Source: Oligoflexales bacterium
GTDB lineage: Bacteria; Bdellovibrionota_B; Oligoflexia; Oligoflexales; RGVZ01
NCBI GenBank assembly: GCA_947445775.1
Contig: CANFEB010000001.1
Location: 16,484-80,483, forward strand
DNA length: 64,000 nucleotides
Direction of reading: 5' to 3'
Below, piece after piece: positions 44,675 to 53,631 of this stretch. Position 1 is the first letter of the stretch. Each line of letters begins with the position of its first letter. The notes beneath the pieces are model-generated. The model made no database searches and was not told the origin of the DNA. It saw only the letters and a program-made list of their open reading frames with translations. A program made the position numbers and the translations under genes.

Positions 44675-45949
44675 GTGTCGAGCTTTATCGTATTTCTGGC
44701 CATTGCCATTGCCGCAATCATCGGACCTTGGGTGGATGCGCCACTTTTTCTCAGCACAGCGTCAGGGTGCGCTGCGATCCTTGTCGCCTTTTTATCGATG
44801 ACCTCAATGAGGCGGCGGCTGAAATTGGCGCAAGAGCAAACCCAGGTGCAAAAAACGGTTCAAGTGTCACCTGAAATAAACGAATTGGCCGGGGGGTCGA
44901 TGCTGCAAAGCCGCCTCCAAGTCGAGTCCATGCGATCTCAAGCACTCGAAGCAGAACTCCGCGAAACAAAGAAGCGCAATGATGAACTCATCCGTGAACG
45001 CATTGAATTTCGCCGGCAGGCTGCCATTCAGCGCGATCCCGACGCCATTCCAACTGTGACTGCCGATTCCCAGCGACAGGCGAACCGGGAGGCCGTGGAA
45101 AGCCTTCGGCAAAGGGACCAGTGGATTCAGACTCAGCAGGCTTCTTTGGGGGAATTTCGCTCGGACCTCGGCCAAATAAAAAACAGCCTTTCCCGCTGTC
45201 TGGGCATGTTCAACACGCTTTCATTTGGCGGCATTAACGAGGCCATTGCCAACAGAGATGGTTTGCACTTGAAGATGCTGCTGACGTCTCTCTCGGAAAG
45301 CCTCATCAGGATGCAAAGCGGGGCCTCTGGCCCAATGGTCCAAGAGACCAACAAGGCCTCCATCAAGACTCCCGAGACCCTTGATGCGGTTTGTTCAGAA
45401 TTCGTCACCTTGAACCGCAGGCTAGAAGAAATTTCTGATAATGCCCGGATCACCGCAATGAATGCTGGACTAATAAAAGACCGCCCGATCGAGGCAGAGT
45501 CCCTAGAAAATATCAGCCAGGAGACTGCAGCTATTTCCAATCAACTTGCGGATCTCGTCAGACTGACTGCGACGATGAGTCATGCAATGGAGGCGACGCG
45601 CCGCCAAATCGAAGCCAATAATGGCTTTTTAGCCGCCCAAGCCGAAGCCGTTGCAACCCATCAAACCCAATTGGACGGTCGCTTCAAGAACCTTTCTGCG
45701 GAGGCACGTGATTATCAAATCGCGCTTGATAAACTGATCAAAAGCAGTGCAGATTCCGGAAAAATCCGTGGATCTGAGATCAATCAAATTCAATCGACAT
45801 TCGATGAGGCGACGGATGCATTGACCAGCGCCACCGGCATTGCGGATTCTCTGGATCTAACCATCAATCGAATGGTCCAAGTGGCACTTATCGCCACTGG
45901 ACACAGCGATAAAATCAAGACGCCGCTGGAAATTTCTGCAATCGATTAG
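44675..45949 (+). CDS. Membrane-anchored coiled-coil protein with an MCP-like hairpin (424 aa)
   Basis: Two hydrophobic segments (about 3-20 and 25-43) are followed by an alpha-helical coiled-coil body. A segment near residue 255 (ISDNARITAMNAGL) resembles the tip of chemoreceptor signalling hairpins, where DQTNLLALNAAIEAARAGE is normal, but the sequence is degenerate and there is no HAMP domain or sensor. I infer a receptor-like scaffold or a degenerate chemoreceptor. GTG at 44675 has GGAG 8 bases upstream; the frame opens far upstream inside the TPR gene. The 3' end overlaps the convergent ChaN-like gene by 35 bases. Confidence 0.55.
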   Translation: MSSFIVFLAIAIAAIIGPWVDAPLFLSTASGCAAILVAFLSMTSMRRRLKLAQEQTQVQKTVQVSPEINELAGGSMLQSRLQVESMRSQALEAELRETKKRNDELIRERIEFRRQAAIQRDPDAIPTVTADSQRQANREAVESLRQRDQWIQTQQASLGEFRSDLGQIKNSLSRCLGMFNTLSFGGINEAIANRDGLHLKMLLTSLSESLIRMQSGASGPMVQETNKASIKTPETLDAVCSEFVTLNRRLEEISDNARITAMNAGLIKDRPIEAESLENISQETAAISNQLADLVRLTATMSHAMEATRRQIEANNGFLAAQAEAVATHQTQLDGRFKNLSAEARDYQIALDKLIKSSADSGKIRGSEINQIQSTFDEATDALTSATGIADSLDLTINRMVQVALIATGHSDKIKTPLEISAID

Positions 45950-47687
45950 TTTCAGCGGCCTCGCGACGCCCAGATTTTCCCGTCACGAGCAGCATGTTTA
46001 CAATTCTGACCAGGTCACCAATAAACACTGACGCCGGGCGATCCTCTGTAATTTTGTACCTGAACAAGCTTTTGATCCAATCCGCCGGCACCCGGTTGCG
46101 CATGACACCGGCATAGAGCCCGGCACCCAGGACGCGTCCAAAATCCGCGCTGACTTCTCCGCGGGAAAGGTTTTCTGTTTTCAAAAGCACCGTCACATCC
46201 TGTGACGGGCGACTCGATTCCCATGCGCTGATAAGGCTGTCATAAGTCCCCAGGGCTAATAGAACTGCGCGACTAACTTGGCGGCGGATGCGCGCATAGC
46301 CCAGCAACCTGCGCCGAACTGTTTGCTCCAAGTAGTTGATGTGAAAGGCGTGGTCTTTGGTTTTGCGCCGGGGATTTAAAATTTTCGAGCCGATTATTCC
46401 GGCAGCACGCTTTAGGGCATTCTTGGAAAAGCGTTCTGCCTCTGATCCAGCTCCCTCAACAAATCCGGACCCCAGGGCTAAAAGATACTGGCCGGCGGCC
46501 TCGGCAAGGTTGTTTATGGACACGGTGGTGATCAGAAGGGTTCTAGATTTACAGTCAAAATAGTAGCCTTCGAGGGCGGCGGATTCCACCATCACCGCCA
46601 CCTCGCGTTTGGAATATCCTGCGGAGATTAAGGCCTCGGTTGCAAACTCAGCGGTCGGTGAAAACTGCGAATGAAATTTAACGAGATCCCTTTTGGTGAG
46701 ATCCAAACCAAGAAATGAAGACAGGGTCTTTGCAAGCCCGAGAAACTGGAAATCCAAATCGAACGCATCGTCATCGCCGTGATCGTCATCGGCATCCGCA
46801 CCCGAATCGGCATGTTCAATTGAACCAGGAAAACCAGTGCGCATTTCTTCCCAAAGGGCAAAGGACTGCCATTTCATCCAAGGCGGAGAATTCAGGATGC
46901 AGTAAAAGTCGCGCTTCAAGCGCAAGACTTCCGTTGACCCGAGTGGTTTTCCCGACCCGTCGAGATCAAAGTAATAACGATCGACATTGCATAGGATACG
47001 CATCAGCGGGGTTGCCGCATCGGAGTCCCGTCGTGCCAGCTCATTCCACAGCGTTGCAGGAAGGTGGTTGTCGGCCAGATGGTATTCGCCAATCAAGCAG
47101 AACACGATGTGATCCGGGTACTCCTCGCTGGCATTGGCGAGCAAACGCGCACACGTCCCATCACGCATTTCTAGACTGCGCGGACCTGGATGATCGCTGT
47201 TGACGCATACCACTGGAATCATGTGGTCGCGCGCAAGTTCAATCAGCGGCTTGTAGTGGTGCCAAGGAAATCCCCATTCACGACTGTAGTTGACCGCTTG
47301 GAGAAATTCTTCCTCCGAGATCTCGCCAGACATGAAGGACTCAAGCTGGCGCTGGTAACGGCATTTGAGTAGTTCTAATGCCAGAACAATTTTTGGGCGT
47401 GGCGTTACCGCCAGAATATCGCGCAAAAGGCGCAGCAGTGCTCGTTGCGTTTGCTTGAACGTATGAAAGTCGCCAAAAAGGATAATCCTGCGGCGTAGAA
47501 TCGTCTCGATCATTTCGGAATTTTCGATTCGCGTAAATGATGCCGGCAGGCTTCGTTCAAAGTCCTGGGCGTAGCGCAGCAGTTTACCGGCGGGGGCTGC
47601 GCCCAATGCATTCGCATCGGCATGTGCGCGCCGGTATAGCGACTCGTGAAGTTTCTGCAGCTTCCGAGCCGCAGTCAGCTTCGTCAT
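45915..47687 (-). CDS. ChaN-like (haem-binding uptake / Tiki superfamily) protein, 590 aa
   Basis: The N-terminal 300 residues match the ChaN/DUF399 fold: RRIILFGDFHTFKQTQ, KIVLALELLKCRYQ, IPVVCVNSDHPGPRS and HIVFCLIGEYHLADNHLP. These give the acidic and histidine residues of the Tiki/EreA-like active site. A C-terminal half of about 290 residues (helical, ending LQKFPAAS) is not part of typical ChaN, so this is a fused or extended form. No signal peptide or lipobox is visible, unlike ChaN of Campylobacter. Convergent to the MCP-like gene. Confidence 0.65.
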   Translation of the reverse strand: MTKLTAARKLQKLHESLYRRAHADANALGAAPAGKLLRYAQDFERSLPASFTRIENSEMIETILRRRIILFGDFHTFKQTQRALLRLLRDILAVTPRPKIVLALELLKCRYQRQLESFMSGEISEEEFLQAVNYSREWGFPWHHYKPLIELARDHMIPVVCVNSDHPGPRSLEMRDGTCARLLANASEEYPDHIVFCLIGEYHLADNHLPATLWNELARRDSDAATPLMRILCNVDRYYFDLDGSGKPLGSTEVLRLKRDFYCILNSPPWMKWQSFALWEEMRTGFPGSIEHADSGADADDDHGDDDAFDLDFQFLGLAKTLSSFLGLDLTKRDLVKFHSQFSPTAEFATEALISAGYSKREVAVMVESAALEGYYFDCKSRTLLITTVSINNLAEAAGQYLLALGSGFVEGAGSEAERFSKNALKRAAGIIGSKILNPRRKTKDHAFHINYLEQTVRRRLLGYARIRRQVSRAVLLALGTYDSLISAWESSRPSQDVTVLLKTENLSRGEVSADFGRVLGAGLYAGVMRNRVPADWIKSLFRYKITEDRPASVFIGDLVRIVNMLLVTGKSGRREAAETNRLQKFPAAS

Positions 47688-47818
47688 CCGTGCCCCGTCC
47701 TTCCTGGTCCAAGCAATCAGGTTGTGGCCTATAAGTCATTTTACCCTGAAATAGCTGAGGATGATTGGATGGCGGCGGAATTAAGCCAGCGTAACAAACG
47801 CATTAAATTGGCGCGAAT

Positions 47819-48943
47819 TCAAAAGGGAATAAAAAGTCCACCTGTGACGCTGTCTTTCGCCAGCGATTCACCGGGACGGTAGTAGGCACAGCGAATCCCG
47901 GACAACCCTTCGGCGAGATGGTTTTGCGTCAAACTATTGACGACCGCCTTGCAGTGGGTCTGGATCTCGACAGTAGAAAGTTCTTTGACGAGGCGCAGTT
48001 TAAACAGGACTCCGGCACCACGTGGAACCAGCAACGACACGGCGTCCTCAAGAGCGAGACCTCCGGAGTGCTTCCGCGTTTCTGTCAGCCATGAATTGAG
48101 CGGCATGATCGCGTCACGCTCGGCAACTACTGCATCGTGGGCCGAGTAGGAGGCAATGCTGTTGGCGCGCAAAAGTTTTTCCGCCACATCAAATTGCACC
48201 CATGCAGCGTAGGGATGTTTTTGTTTAAGGGTCATTCGGGCAGTTTCAATCCAGGCAAGTGGGTCTTTGGCGCCATGGGTCCATTGCTGGGAATGAAAGG
48301 ACCCGATCTTCCATGTGGGGGTGGTTTTGCGATTGGCCTGGGAGTTTCCAGTGTCATTGCCAGTTCGCGGCGGCACGGGGACAAGGGCGATCATGATGCG
48401 GGCGATGTCGAGTTGACCCGAGGCCTGAAATAAAAAAGATGCCTGATGGGAATACCCATAAAGTGGATTGAGCGTAATGCCGTCATAGTCACAAGGGATT
48501 GCACCGGGATCGCCATCCACCGTATCGAGCCACAGCAGCTTTAAGGGCGAGATTTCAACCGGCTCCACATATCGTGACCGAATCTCTGCCAGCTGACTGG
48601 CGATGACGGGAGCCGTCATATCCAATCGCGGATGAAACAAGGCGGCGAGGGACTCGCTGTCGCCCTTGCGCATGGCCGTTGCTACGGATTCGACCATCTG
48701 GTCAAAACCCGCCGTCTCTTCCGGTGCAGCCAATGAATCCAATGCCGGCAGGGAATCCACCAACTTGCCGGCGGGGGAGACGGTCCAAACCTGACAGGAT
48801 TTCTGGCGCGATGATTTGGTTTTTTTGTTGGGTTTCGCGGCGAGTGCCGCAGCAGAGATCAGACCACTAAAGGCCAAAACAGTCCACGAAGCAAGGAGGA
48901 CACCTGACCAAAGTCCGCAAGCTCTATTGGCCCTTGGCCGCAC
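47819..48943 (-). CDS. Hypothetical exported protein (374 aa)
   Basis: I do not recognise this family. A signal peptide is clear from GTG 48943 (WSGVLLASWTVLAFSGLISA, then AALAAK). An NTF2-like or similar fold may follow: a region rich in Trp, Tyr and Pro, with DDL-like segments such as LALFHPRLDMTAPVIA that recall secreted NTF2-like domains. The frame continues upstream to 48979 as TTG, but that would overlap the next gene heavily and has no ribosome-binding site; AGGA lies 10 bases before the chosen GTG. It is the fourth gene in the fmt-ispA run. Confidence 0.5.
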   Translation of the reverse strand: MRPRANRACGLWSGVLLASWTVLAFSGLISAAALAAKPNKKTKSSRQKSCQVWTVSPAGKLVDSLPALDSLAAPEETAGFDQMVESVATAMRKGDSESLAALFHPRLDMTAPVIASQLAEIRSRYVEPVEISPLKLLWLDTVDGDPGAIPCDYDGITLNPLYGYSHQASFLFQASGQLDIARIMIALVPVPPRTGNDTGNSQANRKTTPTWKIGSFHSQQWTHGAKDPLAWIETARMTLKQKHPYAAWVQFDVAEKLLRANSIASYSAHDAVVAERDAIMPLNSWLTETRKHSGGLALEDAVSLLVPRGAGVLFKLRLVKELSTVEIQTHCKAVVNSLTQNHLAEGLSGIRCAYYRPGESLAKDSVTGGLFIPF

Positions 48944-49226
48944 AGCTGCCACATCCTGATTTAGCGGAGAGGTCGACAATTTCCCACGTCCCGAATTCGT
49001 TGTTGACCACTTCTAACGCGTCATCAAGGAACTCATATTCGCACGAGAACAGCTCGGTGAGAAGCTTCGTCTCGATGCAATAGGCATTGTAATTATAACT
49101 CTTAGATTCCGGATCAAACACCAGGCCTATGCCAGCTTGGCGTTCGCGAAATTGCAGGATCTTATATTCAAAATTTTCGCCGGTGATTTTCCAACCATTT
49201 TCCGGTGATAAAGCAGCGATGGTCAT
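48924..49226 (-). CDS. Hypothetical small protein with C-terminal cysteine cluster (100 aa)
   Basis: Not recognised. A compact alpha/beta protein with strands such as YKILQFRERQAGIGLVF and YCIETKLLTELFSCEYE. It ends in CGSCAAKGQ, which with the earlier Cys residues could bind a metal. It starts one base after the ispA stop, with AAGGA 9 bases upstream, and overlaps the next gene by about 20 bases, so it belongs to the fmt-ispA operon. Confidence 0.55.
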   Translation of the reverse strand: MTIAALSPENGWKITGENFEYKILQFRERQAGIGLVFDPESKSYNYNAYCIETKLLTELFSCEYEFLDDALEVVNNEFGTWEIVDLSAKSGCGSCAAKGQ

Positions 49227-49227
49227 T

Positions 49228-50154
49228 CTAAAATTTCCTTTGGCACAGGCTGGCGGCGAATGCCTCAAAATCCGGAGTCAAGACGCCGACTTCATTCAAA
49301 CCTTGCAACGCCCCTGCGGTCAAGCCCTTAACGAGTTCCAGACCTGCGGCCTGGCCCAGCAGGTTGAGATAGGTATGCTTGCCGCCAACCCCATCTTTAC
49401 CCTGAGTTTTCCCCATGTTAGGCGAGTCATCCAGGAGGTCGTCCATCACCTGGAAGGCGATACCGATTTGTGTCCCGGCTAATCGAAAGGCAGTGACCAC
49501 CTCTTTGGACCCACCGGCTGCGGCGGCGCCCATGGCACAGGCCGCGCCAAGCAAGGTTCCGGTTTTAAGGTGGTGGACTTGCCGCAAATGATTGATTGCG
49601 GAGGCCGTATCTGGGAATTTACCGAGGGTGTTGGCGAGATCAAGGGCCTGACCAAGCACCATCCCGCGCCCGCCAGCAGCCATGGCCAGTTCGCGCACGC
49701 AAGCAAGTGAGTCCGCCGCATGATCGTCTGGAACGCCCACTGCGGCGATCACAGAAAAAGCATCCGTCAACAAGGCGTCACCAGCCAGTAAGGCCGTCGC
49801 TTCACCAAAAACTTTATGCAGGGTCGGCCTTCCACGCCGCAGGTCGTCGTCGTCCATGCAAGGTAGGTCGTCATGGATCAGGCTGTAATCGTGAACCATT
49901 TCCACTGCCGTGGCGGCGGCAAGGATCAGGTCTTTTCGCCAAACAGGAACATCCGAATCATTTTCTGCCCACCGCGGCAAAACTGCTGACGCCGAAATCA
50001 GGCAGATTTTGGGCCGGACCATTTTCCCAGCACCATCCATTGCGTACACGAGGGCGTTGCCAAGGTCGCCCCCCAACGCGGCGTAGTCTTTGCGCATCGC
50101 GGCCCATTGGAGCCGTGCGGCATCAAGTTTGTCTGGATTTACGCCCTTGCTCAT
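49228..50154 (-). CDS. ispA: Farnesyl-type prenyl diphosphate synthase
   Basis: IspA chains IPP onto allylic diphosphates. The first aspartate-rich motif is in YSLIHDDLPCMDDDDLRRG and the second in QVMDDLLDD. The residues before the first motif match the FPP-length class. 308 aa, standard. It begins directly after the fmt stop with a G-run upstream. In many bacteria ispA goes with dxs and xseB; here its partner is fmt. Confidence 0.93.
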   Translation of the reverse strand: MSKGVNPDKLDAARLQWAAMRKDYAALGGDLGNALVYAMDGAGKMVRPKICLISASAVLPRWAENDSDVPVWRKDLILAAATAVEMVHDYSLIHDDLPCMDDDDLRRGRPTLHKVFGEATALLAGDALLTDAFSVIAAVGVPDDHAADSLACVRELAMAAGGRGMVLGQALDLANTLGKFPDTASAINHLRQVHHLKTGTLLGAACAMGAAAAGGSKEVVTAFRLAGTQIGIAFQVMDDLLDDSPNMGKTQGKDGVGGKHTYLNLLGQAAGLELVKGLTAGALQGLNEVGVLTPDFEAFAASLCQRKF

Positions 50155-51138
50155 CTATGCCCCCGCCAAAAACCGGCAGTCTGTCCGGTCCTTAATTCCA
50201 TTCCAAAAAGCTGCCGCATCCACCGGTTTGCCGCCTTCGGTTTGAAGTTTCTTCACAAGGAGCACGTCAGAACCTGAACGCACTAAAATAGCTTTGTCCG
50301 GCTTCGAAAAGGAAAATGATCCGACCGTGGAAGCAACCGCGGAAGCAAGCGAGAAAGCAACCGAGGAAACAACCGTGGACTGCGAACCGCTAACTTCAAG
50401 CAGGCTCACGCGCTTGCCGTTAAAAAATGTGTAAGACCCAGGCCAAGGCTGAAAAGCCCGGTATCGATTAAAATTGGTATGCGCCGGCAGTGTCCAATCC
50501 ATCGCACCGTCGGTTTTTTCAATCTTGCGGCAATGCGTCGCCAAGCGATCGTCCTGGGGTTGACCAGAAAAATTTGGGTCGCGCAACTTTTCCAGAGCCT
50601 TGACCAGCAAAAGACCACCAAGCTCAAACAAGCGCTGCGTCATGGCCCCCGCGGTCTCATCGAGGGCGATGGCGGACTCCTCGGCGCAAATCACGGCACC
50701 GGCATCGAGAGCCTTCACTGTAAACAGAATCGAAACGCCTGATTTAATTTCGCCTGACAAAATCGCCGCTGGAACAGGTGTTGCGCCCCGGTATTTGGGC
50801 AGCATCGACGGGTGAATATTGACGGTCGCTCGTTTGGGAATCCCAAGGAATTTTGGCGACAGGATTTGTCCGTAGGCGGCGGTCACAATAACGTCGACAT
50901 CAAGGCCGCGCAGTTGCTCCAAAAAGTCTGGATCTCGGGCTGATTCGGGTTGCAGGGTCAAAAGTCCGCGTAACTTGGCAAATTCTGCCAACGGGGGATC
51001 TTGCAGCTTTCCCGAACGGCCGACGGGGCGAGGCGGTTGGCTGACAACGGCAACCACGTTAAAATCCGGGCCAGCTGCCAGCAACGTTTCCAGCGGCGAG
51101 ACAACTTCCTGCGGCGATCCCATGAACACGATACGCAA
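50155..51138 (-). CDS. fmt: Methionyl-tRNA formyltransferase
   Basis: Fmt formylates initiator Met-tRNA. The 327-aa protein has TAAYGQILSPKFL and NIHPSMLPKYRGATPV with the catalytic Asn and His; a C-terminal OB-like domain follows. TTG at 51138 opens LRIVFMGSPQEVV and has GAGGAG 7 bases upstream; the frame runs to 51165. The C-terminal domain holds a Ser/Ala/Val-rich 12-base repeat (residues about 255-272). def is not adjacent. fmt is the first gene of a run with ispA. Confidence 0.94.
   Translation of the reverse strand: MRIVFMGSPQEVVSPLETLLAAGPDFNVVAVVSQPPRPVGRSGKLQDPPLAEFAKLRGLLTLQPESARDPDFLEQLRGLDVDVIVTAAYGQILSPKFLGIPKRATVNIHPSMLPKYRGATPVPAAILSGEIKSGVSILFTVKALDAGAVICAEESAIALDETAGAMTQRLFELGGLLLVKALEKLRDPNFSGQPQDDRLATHCRKIEKTDGAMDWTLPAHTNFNRYRAFQPWPGSYTFFNGKRVSLLEVSGSQSTVVSSVAFSLASAVASTVGSFSFSKPDKAILVRSGSDVLLVKKLQTEGGKPVDAAAFWNGIKDRTDCRFLAGA
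50327..50378. repeat. 12-base tandem repeat inside fmt
   Basis: Four 12-base units (50327-50338, 50339-50350, 50351-50362, 50363-50374) and a 4-base remainder share a GxGGAAGCAACC pattern. On the minus strand they encode a Val/Ala/Ser repeat in the linker or C-terminal domain of Fmt. Confidence 0.8.
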
Positions 51139-51336
51139 TTGCGAACTCCTCAAGAGGAATAACAAAAGGCTGACATTGGTTGTCGCAAAACCCTGTGTGA
51201 ATTACCACCGCCTTCCGCAAGATAGACGCCTTCGCTGACCCTCAGGGTGACGGGGCGCCGATTCTTCGCTACGCTCGACAGGACTCTGACTTAACGGGCA
51301 ACTAAGCAAAATCGTAAAAATTGAGGCTCAAACGCC

Positions 51337-52863
51337 ATGGCCGCATACGTATTGGGATTAGACCAAGGAACAACGGGATCTACCGTTCTTGTCATCAATA
51401 TTGGGAACCCGGCCAATCCGGTTCTGATCGGCAGATCCACCGTTGATTTTCCGCAGCATTATCCCAAAGAGGGCTGGGTCGAACACGATGCCGCTGAAAT
51501 CTGGTCGTCAATGCGGGAGGCCTGTCAAAACGCTCTGCGTGCCGCCGCGGCGACCGAACGGGACTTTGATGCCGCAAAAATCACCGCCATCGGCATCAGC
51601 AATCAACGAGAAACCGTTGTCGCCTTTGACCGCAAATCGGGCGCGCCCCTTGCCCCCGCAATTGTTTGGCAATGCCGACGGACCGCCCCGGCTTGTGACG
51701 CGCGGCGTAAAAGGGGCCTCGAATCCGAAATTCGCAAAAAAACCGGCCTGGTACTAGATCCGTATTTTTCGGCATCAAAAATGGAGTGGTTGCTAGAAAA
51801 CAACGAAGCCGTGAAGTCCGCCGCCAAATCCGAAACCCTTGCCTTCGGCACCATTGACACTTATTTACTGCACCGCCTGACCAATGGCGCCGCCTACGCC
51901 ACCGAGCCAAGCAACGCCTCGCGCACGATGCTGTTCAACCTCCACAGCGGCGCGTGGGATGATGGCCTTCTTGATGAATTCAAGATTCCCTCGCGCGATT
52001 GCCTGCCGGAAATCAAAAACAGCGCGGGGGTTTTCGGAAAAACCAAAAATCTAGACTTTCTACCAGACAACATTCCCATCTCTGGCATTTTGGGCGACCA
52101 GCAAGCCGCCTTGGCCGGACAGGCCTGCTTTACCCCGGGACAGGCCAAGTGCACCTACGGCACGGGGGCCTTTCTCCTAATGAATACCGGCGACCAACCC
52201 AAAATCTCAACCGCTGGAATGTTGACCACGGTGGCTTGGTGTCTCGACGGCAAATTGACGTATGCCCTCGAAGGATCGGCCTTTGTCGCCGGGGCTGCGA
52301 TGCAATTTCTGCGCGATCAATTAAAATTCATTCCGAGTGCCGCGGCCTCGGAGGCTTTCTCGCAAAACGCCACGGCAGCCCCCAGCATTTATTTTGTTCC
52401 GGCCATGGTCGGCCTCGGCGCACCCTGGTGGGACGCCCAGGCGCGCGGGGCGTTCTTTGGACTTACCCGGGGAACAACCACCGCCCAACTCGTGCGAGCC
52501 GCCCTTGAAAGCATCGCCTTTCAAGTCAGCGACCTTTTGACGGCCATGGCTCAGGACTTGGGCATGCCGGTGGATGTCGTTCGCGCCGACGGCGGGGCCT
52601 CCGCCAACAACTTGCTCATGCAAATGCAGGCTGACTACACCGGCACACAGGTGGACCGTCCCCGCAATCTGGAAACCACTGCCTTTGGGGCAGCGATGTT
52701 CGCGGCTTTAGGCGTCGGTATTTACCGCAACATCCACCAGCTTGAACAAGCGCGCATTTCGGACCGTGTTTTTCAGCCCCAGCATTCCGCCGAACGCGAC
52801 CTTCATTTTGCTGGGTGGCACCGCGCCGTTCATGCCACTCAAGTTTTCGCTGGAACAAAATGA
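51337..52863 (+). CDS. glpK: Glycerol kinase
   Basis: GlpK phosphorylates glycerol. The 508-aa FGGY-family enzyme begins YVLGLDQGTTGSTVL and has AIGISNQRETVVAFDR, FGTIDTYLLHRLT, YGTGAFLLMNTG and the C-terminal DGGASANNLLMQMQADY. GAGG lies about 10 bases upstream. The stop overlaps the next ATG (ATGA), so it heads a three-gene unit with two permease genes. No glpD or glpF is seen here. Confidence 0.96.
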   Translation: MAAYVLGLDQGTTGSTVLVINIGNPANPVLIGRSTVDFPQHYPKEGWVEHDAAEIWSSMREACQNALRAAAATERDFDAAKITAIGISNQRETVVAFDRKSGAPLAPAIVWQCRRTAPACDARRKRGLESEIRKKTGLVLDPYFSASKMEWLLENNEAVKSAAKSETLAFGTIDTYLLHRLTNGAAYATEPSNASRTMLFNLHSGAWDDGLLDEFKIPSRDCLPEIKNSAGVFGKTKNLDFLPDNIPISGILGDQQAALAGQACFTPGQAKCTYGTGAFLLMNTGDQPKISTAGMLTTVAWCLDGKLTYALEGSAFVAGAAMQFLRDQLKFIPSAAASEAFSQNATAAPSIYFVPAMVGLGAPWWDAQARGAFFGLTRGTTTAQLVRAALESIAFQVSDLLTAMAQDLGMPVDVVRADGGASANNLLMQMQADYTGTQVDRPRNLETTAFGAAMFAALGVGIYRNIHQLEQARISDRVFQPQHSAERDLHFAGWHRAVHATQVFAGTK

Positions 52864-53585
52864 TTGAGCTCACTGAAATCTTTAACGCCGAGAGCTTTAA
52901 TTTTGACGGCGGTCTGACGACGGCCTTGATTTTGGCATGGCTGGCTATATTTACCTTGAGCGCCACCGTGGCTGGAATGTTCTTTTGTAACCAGGCCAGT
53001 TCGATCAAATCCACCGCTCTGACCAAACGTGATGGCTCTGCGCCTCGCAGCAATGTGCCAATCATAGTTCCGTCCCTTGCCCTTGCGCCAATTGCCATTT
53101 TTGCGGCGTGGGCCACGGCCCGCGTCAATTTGATTTTTCCCGTATTTGAATTCACGGACACAGCAGAAATCGTTGTTGCGGCAATCGCCCCGGCCTTTCT
53201 GCTTTTCATCGGCAGCGGGCTTCTTTGGCGCGTCGTCGCCCTCAGCCGCAGTGAATGGGCCTATTGGTACAGCAAACCATTTGTGCGGGTTGAGCAGGCC
53301 TTTGGAAAAAATGTCCAGCGCCGCCTGGCACCGATGATCGGAACTAGAGTTTTGCTGCAATCGGCATCAGATTGTCTGCCCCTTGTCTTTTCGGAACTCG
53401 TCATCATTGAGTCGATTTTCAATGCTCCCGGCCTCGGATTCTGGTCGTGGGAATATGCCAAAACACGCGACATCGGATCCGCCGCCAAATCCATCGCAGT
53501 GCTTTTCATTGCTTACGGGCTGATCAACCTGGCGATTTATTTCGCCAACAAAAATCTCGGCAAAAAACTCACCGGTTACGTTTAA
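52860..53585 (+). CDS. DppB-like ABC permease (241 aa)
   Basis: The C-terminal third reads as a binding-protein-dependent transport permease: LVFSELVIIESIFNAPGLGF, then INLAIYFANKNLGKKLTGY, the closing segments of oligopeptide DppB/OppB permeases. The N-terminal part has two to three membrane helices but is shorter than a standard DppB (about 330). It starts on an ATGA overlap with glpK. No ATPase or binding protein is near. Whether it works in a transporter is unknown. Confidence 0.6.
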   Translation: MIELTEIFNAESFNFDGGLTTALILAWLAIFTLSATVAGMFFCNQASSIKSTALTKRDGSAPRSNVPIIVPSLALAPIAIFAAWATARVNLIFPVFEFTDTAEIVVAAIAPAFLLFIGSGLLWRVVALSRSEWAYWYSKPFVRVEQAFGKNVQRRLAPMIGTRVLLQSASDCLPLVFSELVIIESIFNAPGLGFWSWEYAKTRDIGSAAKSIAVLFIAYGLINLAIYFANKNLGKKLTGYV

Positions 53586-53631
53586 GTCGTAAGAGGAAGT
53601 TTGTAGTTCTTAGTGTGAATGGTGATAGCCT

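Noticed and set aside
47646..47882. Plus-strand frame between the ChaN-like and the exported protein gene
   Set aside because: It starts inside a real gene, has no ribosome-binding site and no recognised motif.
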